Of a DNA stretch of 64,000 nt, positions 45,738-57,085 are shown one piece after another. Each line of letters begins with the position of its first letter. Position 1 is the first letter of the stretch. Origin of the DNA: an uncultured Steroidobacter sp. (lineage in GTDB: Bacteria > Pseudomonadota > Gammaproteobacteria > Steroidobacterales > Steroidobacteraceae); contig CALLKK010000015.1 in the NCBI GenBank assembly GCA_938008435.1, forward strand, positions 62,001 to 126,000, written 5' to 3'. The translations under genes were made by a program, and so were the position numbers. The notes under the pieces were generated by a model. It ran no database searches, was not told the origin of the DNA, and was given only the letters and a program-made list of their open reading frames with translations.

Positions 45738-46988
45738 ATGACAGCTTCCAGCCCGACCCCAGCGTCGCCGAAATCCTTCGCTGCGCTTCGTCACCCCGGG
45801 TATCGCGGGTTCTTCTTCAGCTCCGCCGGCGCGATGATGGCGGACAACATCGAGCACGTCATTAGCTACTGGGTCGTGTTCGAGAAGTTTCGTTCGCCGG
45901 CGCTCGGCGGCTTCGCGGTGATCGCCCACTGGCTGCCGTTTCTGCTGTTCTCGATTCATGCGGGCGCACTCACGGATCGGTTCGATGCTCGTCGCGTCAT
46001 TCAAGCGGGCATGGTGCTCTTCATGGCCATCTCCGTGGCCTGGGGCGTGCTCTTCGCGACCGACACGCTCCAGATGTGGCATGCGATGGTGCTGCTCGTC
46101 CTGCACGGCGTCGCAGGCGTGCTGTGGAGCCCGGCCTCGCAAGTGCTGCTTCACCACGTCGTACCGCTCGACGCGTTGCCGAGCGCGGTCCGCCTGAATG
46201 CCACGGCGCGTCAGTTGGGTCTCTTGGCAGGACCGGCCGTGGGCGGGCTCATCCTGATGGTGATGGGGCCGATCTACGGCATCTTCTTCAACGCGCTGCT
46301 GTATCTGCCCACGATCCTGTGGCTGGCGAAGGCGCCGTACGATCGCAGCGTGCATCCCACCGGTCAGCGCGCCCTCCTGGGCCTACGCGACATTGCCGCC
46401 ACGCTGCGGGAGATCGCGCGGCACCCGACGATCGGCAGCATGGTCCTGCTTGCAGGCGCAGCCTCGTTCTTCATCGGCAATGCATATCAAGCGCAGATGC
46501 CCGGATTCGCGCATGAGCTCGGGCATCTGCACGCCGACTTTTTCTACAGCATGCTGCTCGGCGCCGACGCGGCCGGCGCACTGACCGCAGGGTTGATTCT
46601 CGAGAGCCGCGGTCTGCTGCCGCCGCGTGCCCGGACGGCATTCATCCTGGCGGCGGTCTGGTGCTGTGCGCTCGGGGCCTTCGCGTTGTCGCCGATTTAT
46701 GCGCTCTCGCTGGTCGTGTTGTTCGTCGCGGGCTTCACCGAGCTCTCGTTCAATTCGATGGCGCAAACGCTCGTGCAGCTCAACGCCCCGGCGGCCAGCC
46801 GCGGCCGCATCATCGGGGTGTTCACCATGTCCTCGCTGGGGCTGCGCACGTTCAGCGGTGTGTCCGTCGGCGTCATGGGCAGCGCCATCGGCATTCGCGC
46901 GGCCCTTGCGGCTAGCGCCGCCGTGCTCGTGACCTTGAGCCTGAGCTTGCTTGCGTGGCTGTCGCGGCGCGGACAGCTCCAACGCTGA
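45738..46988 (+). CDS. MFS transporter (EntS-like)
   Basis: A 416-residue major facilitator protein with about 12 membrane helices. It resembles the DHA3/EntS-type exporters: FAALRHPGYRGFFFSSAGAMMADNIEHVISYWVVF at the start, ALTDRFDARRVIQAGM as the loop 2-3 motif, and NATARQLGLLAGPAVGGLIL. The substrate cannot be told. I chose the ATG at 45738; an ATG at 45675 is possible, but a TACACT -10-like box lies between the two. Confidence 0.87.
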   Translation: MTASSPTPASPKSFAALRHPGYRGFFFSSAGAMMADNIEHVISYWVVFEKFRSPALGGFAVIAHWLPFLLFSIHAGALTDRFDARRVIQAGMVLFMAISVAWGVLFATDTLQMWHAMVLLVLHGVAGVLWSPASQVLLHHVVPLDALPSAVRLNATARQLGLLAGPAVGGLILMVMGPIYGIFFNALLYLPTILWLAKAPYDRSVHPTGQRALLGLRDIAATLREIARHPTIGSMVLLAGAASFFIGNAYQAQMPGFAHELGHLHADFFYSMLLGADAAGALTAGLILESRGLLPPRARTAFILAAVWCCALGAFALSPIYALSLVVLFVAGFTELSFNSMAQTLVQLNAPAASRGRIIGVFTMSSLGLRTFSGVSVGVMGSAIGIRAALAASAAVLVTLSLSLLAWLSRRGQLQR

Positions 46989-47012
46989 AGAGAGGCGCAG
47001 AGACGTCGTCGC

Positions 47013-47825
47013 TCAGTTGGACGAGCCGCTATGAGCCCTCGCGTACGCTGCCGCTATGAAGGCCTCCAACAGCGGCTGCATGGGCAGTAGATGTTCGATG
47101 CGCCCATCGTGGAATTCGGGATGCCATTGGACGCCGACCACGAACGGGTGATCTTCGGCCCGAATGCACTCCACGACGCCATCCGCCGACCAAGCCTCGA
47201 CCACGAGACCTTCGCCCAAACGCTTGACGCCTTGGTGGTGAATCGAATTGACATGCGCACGCGTCAGATTCGGGTAGAGCGAGCGCAACCAGCCGTCCTC
47301 GCGAAAGGCGAGCTCGTGCGTGTGCTCGTCATACAGCTCGCGCAAGTAGTGCGAGTAGGTGGTCGCACCGCCGAGGGTCAGGTCTTGGTAGAGCGTGCCG
47401 CCGTACGCCACGTTGATGAGCTGCATGCCGCGGCAGATGCCGAGCACCGGCTTGCCGTATTCGACAAACGCTCGCAATAGGTCGAGCTCGAAGCGATCGC
47501 GCAGCAGGTCGGTGGCGCCCAAAGAATCGCTCGGCTCTTCGCCGTACAGCGTCGGATCGATATCGGCGCCGCCCTGAAGAACCAAGCCGTCGAGCATCGC
47601 TGCATAGTCGTGGGCCGAAAGATCGGAGCGCCGCACGACGCTGTCGACCTCGACCGTCGGGATCATGACGACCATGGCGCCGCTGCTCATGATCCAGTGC
47701 GCGGCCGATTGCTCGAGGTATTGGAGCGTCTTGCCGCGGAAGCCGAGCTCCGGCGGCACTTGACGCAGGATACGAGGCGACAGACCGATCAGGATGCGAC
47801 GACGGCGTTGCGAGTTTGGCTCCAT
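47013..47825 (-). CDS. Class I glutamine amidotransferase-like hydrolase (peptidase C26, PuuD-like)
   Basis: A 270-residue protein with the C26 catalytic nucleophile in KPVLGICRGMQLINVAYGGTLYQDL and the His-Glu pair in GVQWHPEFHDG. LVLQGGADIDPTLYGEEP is typical of gamma-glutamyl-GABA hydrolases such as PuuD. No putrescine genes adjoin it. Instead it lies 8 bases after a YbdK-type ligase gene, so the pair may form and hydrolyse gamma-glutamyl compounds (inference). The start is the ATG at 47825. Confidence 0.88.
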   Translation of the reverse strand: MEPNSQRRRRILIGLSPRILRQVPPELGFRGKTLQYLEQSAAHWIMSSGAMVVMIPTVEVDSVVRRSDLSAHDYAAMLDGLVLQGGADIDPTLYGEEPSDSLGATDLLRDRFELDLLRAFVEYGKPVLGICRGMQLINVAYGGTLYQDLTLGGATTYSHYLRELYDEHTHELAFREDGWLRSLYPNLTRAHVNSIHHQGVKRLGEGLVVEAWSADGVVECIRAEDHPFVVGVQWHPEFHDGRIEHLLPMQPLLEAFIAAAYARAHSGSSN

Positions 47826-47833
47826 GGCGCCTA

Positions 47834-48994
47834 TTAGACGCCGAGCGCATGCGACTCGTCGATGGGGCGAACGGTCTCTTCCGCAAGCCAATCGACGACG
47901 GTCCTGAGCGCGGCCGACCGTGACTGCCCGGCGGCACGCTCTCTGGAGTAGATCTCGAGTTGGCGATCCGCACTCGTGCCGCCGTCGAGAATACGATCGA
48001 GATGCGCGAATGCCTCCTCACAGCCAAGCATCGCCGCGTCCCTCGTGAGCCGGTCGCGCAGCTCGCCATACACCGAGCGTAAGCTGGCGACGTGGCCGGT
48101 GCGATCGTCGATGAGCTCCGCGCGGATGCCGTAACGTTTGGCGCGCCAACGGTTCTCGTCGATCACGCGGCGCGTGATCGCGCTCCAGTCGCGTCCCTGT
48201 TCAGGGTGCCTGACGAGGTACGCAATGAGCGAGCGATACAGGGCGGCGAGGGCGATCGTATCGGCGGCATGCGTGCAGGCATCCATGATGCGCAGCTCGA
48301 GTGTCGGAAAGTGCACGGACGGTCGGATCGCCCACCAGAAAAAGCTCGCGTCTTTCATCGCGCCGCCCGAGACGAGCCGCGCCGTGAGCTCGGCATATTG
48401 CTGCTCGTTGGCGAAGAAGTCGGGAATGCCGCTGCGCGGCCATTCGTCGTAAGCCGCCTGCCGATAGCTCAGCAAGCCCGTGCGCTGACGATTCCAGAAT
48501 GGCGAGGAAGTGCTGAATGCGAGAAAGAGCGGCAGCCAGCGCATGGCGCGATTCATGAGATCGACGCGGTCGATCCCGTCGGGAACGCGTACGTGGATGT
48601 GCAGGCCGCAGAACAGATTGCGCCGTCCGACGATCTGAAAGCCTTTCACGACATCGTCGTAGCGCGGGTGCTCGGTGATTTCCTGCTCGCGCCATGCGGC
48701 CAATGGATGCGTTCCCGCCGCGACCAAGCGCAAGCCGTGTTTGGCGGCGATGGCGCCGACGATGCGGCGACTGCCTTCGACGTGGCGGATCGCATCCGTC
48801 ATCGTTTCGAGCACCGGAGAGACGAGCTCGAGCTGACATTGCAGCAGCTCGTGCTGGACGATATCTTGGCCGAGCGCCTGCTTCGCATCCTTGATCAGGC
48901 GTCCAGACAATTTCGTGGCGACGTTGCGGCTGCGGCGATGACTGACGAAGAATTCTTCTTCGATGCCAAAGGTGAGCTCGGTGCCGCGGGTCAA
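47834..48994 (-). CDS. Carboxylate-amine ligase, YbdK family (GCS2-like)
   Basis: A 386-residue ATP-grasp-like ligase of the YbdK family, related to glutamate-cysteine ligase 2, with weak gamma-glutamylcysteine synthesis reported for E. coli YbdK. Motifs are ELTFGIEEEFFVSH, CQLELVSPV, GTHPLAAW, GLHIHVRVPDG and WWAIRPSVHFPTLELRIMDAC. The start is a TTG at 48994 with GGAGG 8-9 bases upstream. It is followed by the C26 hydrolase gene on the same strand and is divergent from the glycosyltransferase gene. Confidence 0.88.
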   Translation of the reverse strand: MTRGTELTFGIEEEFFVSHRRSRNVATKLSGRLIKDAKQALGQDIVQHELLQCQLELVSPVLETMTDAIRHVEGSRRIVGAIAAKHGLRLVAAGTHPLAAWREQEITEHPRYDDVVKGFQIVGRRNLFCGLHIHVRVPDGIDRVDLMNRAMRWLPLFLAFSTSSPFWNRQRTGLLSYRQAAYDEWPRSGIPDFFANEQQYAELTARLVSGGAMKDASFFWWAIRPSVHFPTLELRIMDACTHAADTIALAALYRSLIAYLVRHPEQGRDWSAITRRVIDENRWRAKRYGIRAELIDDRTGHVASLRSVYGELRDRLTRDAAMLGCEEAFAHLDRILDGGTSADRQLEIYSRERAAGQSRSAALRTVVDWLAEETVRPIDESHALGV

Positions 48995-49159
48995 AGGTCG
49001 AGCCTCCGTGATAGCTGCGCAAGGTCGTCATGGCCGTAACCGCTCGCCGTCGAGCAGCGGCGCGACGGCTGCGTGCACGCTGAATCCGTGCGCGCCGCAA
49101 TCGGTTCCCTACGCTTGCAGTCGTGACACGCGACGCAAGCCATCCCTCGCGCCCAATAG

Positions 49160-50500
49160 ATGACTCCTTCCTTGGATTCCGCCGTCCGTCCCAAGGTCTT
49201 GCTGGCCACGTTCGGCACGCTCGGCGATCTGCATCCGTTCATCGCAGTCGCGCTTGCGTTGAAGCGCCGCGGCGTCGTGCCGATCATTGCCGCCGCCCCT
49301 GACTATCGCGCCAAGATCGAAGTAGAGGGCATTCGCTTCCAGCCGATGCGACCGGACATGCAGGCCATGACGCAACGGCTGCAAATGCCCGAGCGGGCGC
49401 TCGCGCGGGCCGCCGCCAAGCGGCCCGACTTCATCGTGCGCGAGCTGGTGCTACCGCACCTGCAAGAGGCCTACGACGATATAGCCGCGATAGCGCGCGA
49501 GGTCGATCTCATCGTGACCCACTCGATCGCCTACGCCGCCCAGCTCGCCGCCGAAGCGTGGCGGATCCCGCGGCTCAGCGTGGCGCTCCAACCGATGATC
49601 TTCTTCTCCGCCTACGATCCGCCGTGGCTGGCGCAAGCGCCTGGATAGTTTCGCTGGCTGCAGAGTCGCGGACCGCGTTGGAATCGCGCGGCGTTCGGTG
49701 CGGCAAAGCTCGTTTCCCGTCGCTGGGCACGACCGATCGACGAGCTACGAAGCAAGCTTGGGCTCCCGCATCTGCACTCGCATCCATTCTTCGAGGGACA
49801 GTTTTCGCCGCTTGGGACGCTCGCGTTGTACTCGGGGGTGCTCGGCAAGCTGCAGCCAGATTATCCGCCCGCTACGGAGATCGTCGGCTTTGCGCTCTAC
49901 GATCGCCATGAGGAAGCGAGCAGCGCGGCGCTCGAGAATTTTCTGGCGGCCGGCAAGCCGCCGCTCGTCTTCACGCAAGGAACCTCGGCTGTTCACGATG
50001 CGGACGTGTTCATCCGCGAGAGTTTGGCTGCCGTCGCAACGCTCGGCGCGCGGGCCGTCTTCGTGCTCGATGCGACGCGGGCGCGCGAATGGCAAGCGCA
50101 CAGCTCGCCCGATGTCTTCATCGCCGGCTATGCGCCGTACTCGGCCTTGTTTCCGCGGGCTGCGGTCATCGTGCATCACGGCGGGATCGGCACGACGGGA
50201 CAGGCGCTGCGGGCGGGGCGCCCGCAGCTCATCGTGCCGTATCTGGTGGACCAACCGGACAACGCGCGGCGCGTCGCGCGGCTCGGCTGCGGCGTCGGGG
50301 TCAGTGCGAAGAAGTACACACGGGAGAGAGTCGTTATCGAGCTGCGCCGTTTGCTCGACGATCCTTCGATCAATCAGCGAGCGGAAGAGGTCGGTCGGAT
50401 CGTGGCGCAGGAGAACGGTGCGGAGCGCGCGGCCGACATCATCGTCGAGCGACTGGTTCAGCGCGCACGTAAAGACATCGCGGTCATGAAAAACGGGTGA
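49160..50500 (+). pseudogene. UGT-family glycosyltransferase interrupted by one in-frame TAG
   Basis: The frame from 49160 to 50500 reads as one 446-residue glycosyltransferase, apart from a single amber codon at 49646-49648. Before it, KVLLATFGTLGDLHPFIAVALALKRRG is the typical donor-loop N-terminus. After it, the same frame continues without a shift (FRWLQSRGPRWNR ... LHSHPFFEGQFSPLG ... IVHHGGIGTTGQALRAGRPQLIVP), which is the UDP-sugar-binding C-terminal signature. Substitution of a tryptophan codon (TGG to TAG) would explain it. Either the gene is a recent pseudogene, the amber codon is suppressed, or the base is a sequencing error. Related enzymes make rhamnolipids or glycosylate lipids; the acceptor here is unknown. 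Confidence 0.85.
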
Positions 50501-50526
50501 CGAAGCCAGCGCGCTGGCCTCGTCAC
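50493..50526. terminator. Long convergent hairpin after the glycosyltransferase gene
   Basis: A 16-bp stem with one A-C mismatch overlaps the stop codon of the glycosyltransferase gene and lies just before the end of the minus-strand MFS gene. It has no T tract. It could protect or terminate both messages. Confidence 0.6.
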
Positions 50527-50547
50527 CCGGTCAGTCGGTCAGGCGCT

Positions 50548-52119
50548 TCAGTGCGCTCTTGCCTCGGCGCCTTCGCCGAGCGTGATCGGACGATAGCCGC
50601 CCTTGGTCCTGAAGTAGAAGAGCAAGACGAGGAAGCTGATCAGCATGATCGCCGGGAAGACGGTGATCTTCGCCAGCGCGCCTTGCTTCGCCACACGCTC
50701 GACGGTGCGTACCTGCTCTTGCTGTTCAGGCGGCAGAGTCGCCACTTTGTCGCCATCGACAGCGAGGTATTCGCCGAGGAAGTACGTGTCCTGACGCGAG
50801 ATCTGGCTGTAGATACCCGGCACCTGCGCTTCGATCGCCTTTTCCGCCGAGCGCTCCTGCATGTAGCCGATCAGCGGTCCGCCGATGACGCCTGCGGTGA
50901 GCATACCGATCCCGGCGATCGCGTTGATCGTGAGCGCGCCGCCCTTGGGCGACTGCTCGGAGGCAAGACCGATCATCGTGGGCCAGAAGTACGACTTCGC
51001 GATGCCGTAGATCGTCGCGGCGGCGAACACGAAGAACAGGCCCTTGGCGAAGGACAGCAGATACAAGCCGATGATCGCCAGCGTCGAGCACGCCGCCAGC
51101 AAGCCGAGCGGCGAAAGGGCCTTCACCAGCGGACCTGCGAAGAAGCGCAGCACCATCATGAGCGCGGAGGTGTACACGAGCACCCAAGCGGCGTTGTAGC
51201 CCGCTTGCAGCATCGGCTCTTCCATGAGGCCCGTGATCGCACCGTCCGTGCCGAGCTCGGTGGTGCCGACAGGCATCATGATCAAGCACAGGATGAGGAT
51301 GAGCGGCTGCCCGAGCGAACGGCAGTAGAGCCCGTACGCAATGACGCTCGCGATCAACAGGCCGTACGTCACGACATCTGACCAGCCGAACACTTGGCCG
51401 AGCTGACGGAAGATCAAGAAGCCGGCGAGCGCCGCACCGAGCACGCCGAACTCGGCGAGCATCTCCCGGTACGTAGCACCGGCGGCGACGCGCTCCTGCA
51501 CGGGATACTGCGCGCGCGCCAGGATCACCAAGTACACGACGGCCGGAATCGCGAGGATGTAGAGCACGACGCGCCAATCCGCCTTGACCGCATCGGCCAG
51601 CGCGATCGTGAGAATGCCGCCCGCGACGAGACCTGCCGGCCAGCCGGCGTGCAGGATGTTGAGCCACTTGGTCTTCTCGTGCCTGAAGAGGGTGGCGACG
51701 ACCGGATTGATGAACGCTTCCACCGTGCCGTTGCCGAGCGCCAGGATCACCGAGCCCGCATAGAGGTAGTTCCACGCGGCGGCGCGCGCTTGCGCGAGGC
51801 TTGCGCCTTCGAGCCCGGGCGCATGAATTTCCCCATAGGCCATCATCGCGAGGATTCCGTACGCCACGTAGCACGCGAAGCTGAAGAACATGGCCGCCCG
51901 ATAACCGATGCGATCGATGATCAGGCTGAACACGATGATGCTGATGGCGAACGGCCAGACCCCGGCGCCGAAGAGCTCCTGCGAACGCACGGCATCCAAG
52001 CCGAACTCAGCAGGCCAGACAGTGTTGACGAGGATCGCCCGAGTGATGAAAGCGGTCGACGTTGTGATGAGGGCGATGAAGCAGCCCCAGAATAGAACCT
52101 TGTCGGATTTTGAGTTCAT
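50548..52119 (-). CDS. MFS transporter
   Basis: A 523-residue major facilitator with 12 or more membrane helices (KVLFWGCFIALITTSTAFITRAIL; DRIGYRAAMFFSFACYVAYGIL; NGTVEAFINPVVATLFRHEKTKWLNILHAGWPAG). The latter segment resembles sugar and nucleoside permeases. A long loop before the last helix (about 440-490) is mostly polar. The start is the ATG at 52119, with GGGGGATGACAAAAA upstream. The substrate is unknown. The ~200 bases upstream, to ynfA, hold no gene. Confidence 0.87.
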   Translation of the reverse strand: MNSKSDKVLFWGCFIALITTSTAFITRAILVNTVWPAEFGLDAVRSQELFGAGVWPFAISIIVFSLIIDRIGYRAAMFFSFACYVAYGILAMMAYGEIHAPGLEGASLAQARAAAWNYLYAGSVILALGNGTVEAFINPVVATLFRHEKTKWLNILHAGWPAGLVAGGILTIALADAVKADWRVVLYILAIPAVVYLVILARAQYPVQERVAAGATYREMLAEFGVLGAALAGFLIFRQLGQVFGWSDVVTYGLLIASVIAYGLYCRSLGQPLILILCLIMMPVGTTELGTDGAITGLMEEPMLQAGYNAAWVLVYTSALMMVLRFFAGPLVKALSPLGLLAACSTLAIIGLYLLSFAKGLFFVFAAATIYGIAKSYFWPTMIGLASEQSPKGGALTINAIAGIGMLTAGVIGGPLIGYMQERSAEKAIEAQVPGIYSQISRQDTYFLGEYLAVDGDKVATLPPEQQEQVRTVERVAKQGALAKITVFPAIMLISFLVLLFYFRTKGGYRPITLGEGAEARAH

Positions 52120-52324
52120 TTTTTGTCATCCCCCTGAGACTCGGTTCGAGCCGGCCAATGTTCGCGCAGAAACGACGCCATTGGGAAGAGCAACGGCGGT
52201 TGACGAGTCTTCGGCAGAAAACCGTTGACTGATCTTCGCGAACGCGCTACGCGCGGCGCCCCTGGCGCGGCCTTAGGGACGACCGACGTGCCCCATGAAA
52301 TAGGAAAGCGCGCTGCTTTTCGCG

Positions 52325-52648
52325 CTAGTTGCGCGGCGCGACCAGAATGACCGCAGCGCCGATCAAGCAAAGCGATGCGCCGATGAGATCCCAACGGTCC
52401 GGCCGATAGCCTTCGATAAGCCACATCCACATGAGCGACGTGGCGATATAGACGCCGCCGTAGGCAGCGAACGCGCGGCCGGCAGCGGGCGTTTGAATCA
52501 GCGTGAGCAGGTATGCGAAAGCGACGAGCGAGCCGAGCGCAGGTACGAGCCACCAGATCGACTTGCCGAGCCGCAGCCACGCCCAGAATCCGAAGCAACC
52601 GGCGATCTCAGCGCAGGCGGCGCCGACATAGATCAGGGGCGCGTACAT
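52325..52648 (-). CDS. YnfA family (UPF0060) inner-membrane protein
   Basis: A 107-residue protein with four membrane helices. The family features include AEIAGCFGFWAWLRLGKSIWWLVP, ALGSLVAFAYLLTLIQTPAAGRAFAAYGGVYIATSLMWMW and GYRPDRWDLIGASLCLIGAAVI. The length fits (about 108). Some members are small multidrug-resistance-like exporters. The ATG at 52648 is chosen because the upstream in-frame residues are not membrane-like. Confidence 0.93.
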   Translation of the reverse strand: MYAPLIYVGAACAEIAGCFGFWAWLRLGKSIWWLVPALGSLVAFAYLLTLIQTPAAGRAFAAYGGVYIATSLMWMWLIEGYRPDRWDLIGASLCLIGAAVILVAPRN

Positions 52649-53174
52649 CACAAGTCGACCCTCGTGGCGATTTCGGAGCCCACAGCATGCCACGAGCGGT
52701 GCGAGCGCTCGAACGCGCGTGGAGTCGATCGAGCATTGCCCCGCCGAGGGAAATTGGCGAGCATCGTCGAATATGAGGAAGCGACCGTCCGCCCAAATCT
52801 TCTACATGCCGATGCGCGAGCGCTTCTGGCTCGCGAGTTGGGGACCGCCACCGTTCCCGTCGACCTACACTCCTCCAGCTCCGTACAACTCGAACTCATG
52901 TCCGTCACCGTCACAGCGGGGGAAAGTGATTGTCGTCGACAAGGAAGTCTGGACTGCCACGAGGCGAGCGCCCGTCAGCCCGCCTGAATCCAGCGACAAT
53001 TAAGGACGATCGATCTGAAGCCTGCGCTGGCTACGGGCGACGGCAAAGCCGTGCTCGAGGCGCGTGGTGGAATCGGTTGCACGCCGCTCGCCGTGCGGCA
53101 ATTCGAATCGTGGAGCGGTGAAGATTCGCCGCAGCGCGGCTTGACAAGGACAGCCGACTAGAGGGTAAGGAGGG
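52649..53174. other. Gene-free stretch between ynfA and tRNA-Asn
   Basis: This 526-base stretch contains open frames but none with a recognisable protein pattern or convincing start. A GC hairpin (GCCGC with GCGGC, 53128-53140) lies 35 bases beyond the 3' end of tRNA-Asn and could end its transcript. I see nothing else. Confidence 0.5.
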
Positions 53175-53249
53175 TGGCTCCCCGGGCCGGATTCGAACCA
53201 GCGACCAACGGATTAACAGTCCGTCGCTCTACCACTGAGCTACCGGGGA
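53175..53249 (-). tRNA. tRNA-Asn (anticodon GTT)
   Basis: Read on the minus strand it starts TCCCCGG, pairs with CCGGGGA, and has discriminator G and an encoded CCA (53177-53175). The D-arm is GCTCAGTGGTAGAGC, the anticodon loop reads CTGTTAA with anticodon GTT, and the T-arm has GGTTCGAATCC. The total length is 75 bases with CCA. Confidence 0.95.
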
Positions 53250-53281
53250 ACACGATAGGCCGGCTCAATCAAAGGGCCGCG

Positions 53282-53310
53282 ATTTTGCTGAGCGCGGCGA
53301 AGGGTGTCAA
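53282..53310 (-). promoter_or_regulatory. Promoter of tRNA-Asn
   Basis: On the minus strand a perfect TTGACA (53310-53305) and CAAAAT (53287-53282) are separated by 17 bases. Transcription would start about 26 bases before the tRNA, with a GC-rich discriminator (CGCGGCC), typical of stable-RNA promoters. Confidence 0.75.
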
Positions 53311-53381
53311 GAAACTCTGCCCATCGCCGGTTGAAACTGTGCGGCGCGACTGAGGAAAGGCCGGCACGCACGCTCGCGGCC

Positions 53382-53410
53382 AGTGCGCCCAGGGCAGGGC
53401 TGGGCGCACT
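53382..53410 (-). terminator. Hairpin after aspC
   Basis: An 11-bp perfect stem (AGTGCGCCCAG with CTGGGCGCACT) and a 7-base loop lie 13 bases after the aspC stop on the minus strand. No T tract follows. Confidence 0.5.
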
Positions 53411-53422
53411 TTGCTGCGCAAC

Positions 53423-54619
53423 TTACGCGGCTTGTGCCGCCTTCAAGACCTTCTCCATGCGCTTCAGCGCTTCCTCGAGCGTCTGCATGCTGCAGGCGAA
53501 CGACAAGCGCATGTGGCCCGGCGCGCCGAAGCCGCTGCCCGGAACGACCGCAACGCCGCCGTGCACGAGCAGGTGCTCGGCGAAGGCGTTGTCATCGGCC
53601 ACGCCGAGCATCTTGATCGCCTTCTCGATGTTGGCGAACGCATAGAACGTACCTGCGCCCGGCAGGCACGAGACGCCCGGCAGCTTGTTGAGGCCGGCGA
53701 CGAGGAAGTCGTGCCGCTCCTTGAAGTGCTTGTTCATCTCGCGCACGCACTGCTGATCGCCGTTGAGCGCCGTCACGGCGGCCTTCTGTGCGATCGAGGA
53801 GGGATTCGACGTGCTCTGGCCCTGAATCGTAGCCATCGCGGTGATGAGCTCGACGGGGCCGCCGCAGTAGCCGATGCGCCAGCCGGTCATCGCATACGCC
53901 TTGGAGACGCCGTTGGTCGTGACGATGCGGTCGTATAGCTCGGGGCAGACGGCAGCCAGGCTCACGAACGGTTCGTCGGCCCAGTAGATGTGCTCGTACA
54001 TGTCGTCGGTGCAGATGACGACGTGCGGATGGCGCATCAGCACTTCGCCCAGCGCACGCAGCTCGGCGCGCGTGTACGCCGCGCCCGTCGGATTGCTCGG
54101 ACTGTTGAGGATGAAAAGCTTCGTCTTCGGCGTGATCGCCGCTTCGAGCTGCGCCGGCGTGATCTTGTAGCCTTGCTCCGGCCCCGCGTACGGTGTCACC
54201 GGCACGCCGTCGGCGAGCAGCACCATGTCGGGGTAGGAGACCCAGTAAGGCGCCGGAATGACGACTTCGTCGCCCGAATCGATGAGCGCGAGGATCAGGT
54301 TGAAGATCGTCTGCTTCGCGCCGGTCGAGACGAGAATCTGGTTGCGCTTGTACTCAAGGCCGTTTTCGCGCTTGAACTTGGCGATGATGGCGTCCTTGAG
54401 CTCGGCGGTGCCCTCCACGGGCGTGTAGCGCGTGAAGCCCTTGCGAATGGCTTCGACGCCCGCATCTGCGATATGCACCGGCGTGTCGAAATCGGGCTCG
54501 CCCGCACCGAGGCCGATAATGTCCTTACCTTCCGCTTTGAGCTGGGCAACGCGACCGGTAAGAGCGACAGTGGGCGAGGGCTTGACGCGCTGAACGCGCT
54601 TCGAAACTGTTAGAGTCAC
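53423..54619 (-). CDS. aspC: Aspartate aminotransferase (class I PLP enzyme, type Ib)
   Basis: A 398-residue aminotransferase. Features are GAGEPDFDTPVHI, NSPSNPTGAAYTRAEL, and the PLP lysine in NGVSKAYAMTGWRIGYCGGP, which is typical of the bacterial aspartate aminotransferases of subgroup I-gamma (Ib). RLSFACS near the C-terminus contains the carboxylate-binding arginine. The start is a GTG at 54619 (MTLTVSKRVQRVKPSPT). It is divergent from uvrB. Some members also use prephenate, which could matter because no tyrA is seen nearby. Confidence 0.93.
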   Translation of the reverse strand: MTLTVSKRVQRVKPSPTVALTGRVAQLKAEGKDIIGLGAGEPDFDTPVHIADAGVEAIRKGFTRYTPVEGTAELKDAIIAKFKRENGLEYKRNQILVSTGAKQTIFNLILALIDSGDEVVIPAPYWVSYPDMVLLADGVPVTPYAGPEQGYKITPAQLEAAITPKTKLFILNSPSNPTGAAYTRAELRALGEVLMRHPHVVICTDDMYEHIYWADEPFVSLAAVCPELYDRIVTTNGVSKAYAMTGWRIGYCGGPVELITAMATIQGQSTSNPSSIAQKAAVTALNGDQQCVREMNKHFKERHDFLVAGLNKLPGVSCLPGAGTFYAFANIEKAIKMLGVADDNAFAEHLLVHGGVAVVPGSGFGAPGHMRLSFACSMQTLEEALKRMEKVLKAAQAA

Positions 54620-54772
54620 GGGGGCACCAACTAGGAAGGTAATTCCGACACGGACATTTTAGAGTGAATCGGGCGCGGTCTCTACTTTTCGGCGCCCGGG
54701 CTCGATTCTGTAGCCTCGGATCCCGACGGGCCGCCACCCGTTTCTCCTCGATCGACTCACGCGCAGCTTTCC

Positions 54773-56815
<2,043 letters not shown>

Positions 56816-56880
56816 TGGGCACGTTGCGGCAGGCGCAATGTGCGTTCGGACTCATCGACGCGGATGCATCGTTGCCGCTC

Positions 56881-56909
56881 TTGCCACCGCTGCGTTGCCT
56901 GGCTATCCT
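56881..56909 (+). promoter_or_regulatory. Promoter of tRNA-Val
   Basis: TTGCCA and TATCCT are separated by exactly 17 bases; the first matches the -35 consensus at 5 of 6 positions and the second the -10 at 4 of 6. Transcription would start near 56916, about 11 bases before the tRNA, with a GC-rich discriminator (GCCGGCC) that suggests stringent control. Confidence 0.7.
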
Positions 56910-56926
56910 TGCCGGCCTTTTTCGGG

Positions 56927-57001
56927 GCGCGCGTAGCTCAGCGGTAGAGCATCACCTTGACATGGTGGGGGTCACAGGTTCGATCCCTGTCGCGCGCACC
57001 A
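56927..57001 (+). tRNA. tRNA-Val (anticodon GAC)
   Basis: Acceptor GCGCGCG pairs with CGCGCGC, with discriminator A and an encoded CCA ending at 57001. The D-arm is GCTCAGCGGTAGAGC, the anticodon loop reads TTGACAT with anticodon GAC, and the T-arm has GGTTCGATCC. Confidence 0.95.
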
Positions 57002-57085
57002 CCCTTTCTTTGGCGCCACCCTTTCTTTCGGTGGGAAAGAAAAAGGTGGATAAAGTCCGGGTGCGTGAAGAGCGCACCCGCATCG

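Noticed and set aside
49558..49911. A frameshift as the cause of the broken glycosyltransferase.
   Set aside because: The second part is in the same frame as the first, and translation through the TAG gives continuous plausible sequence, so it is a nonsense codon and not a frameshift.
53141..53169. A plus-strand promoter with TTGACA at 53141-53146.
   Set aside because: The -10 at the right distance (GGTAAG) is poor, and it would read antisense through tRNA-Asn.
54620..54772. A LexA box upstream of uvrB.
   Set aside because: No CTG-N10-CAG pattern with a good flanking match was found in the aspC-uvrB gap.
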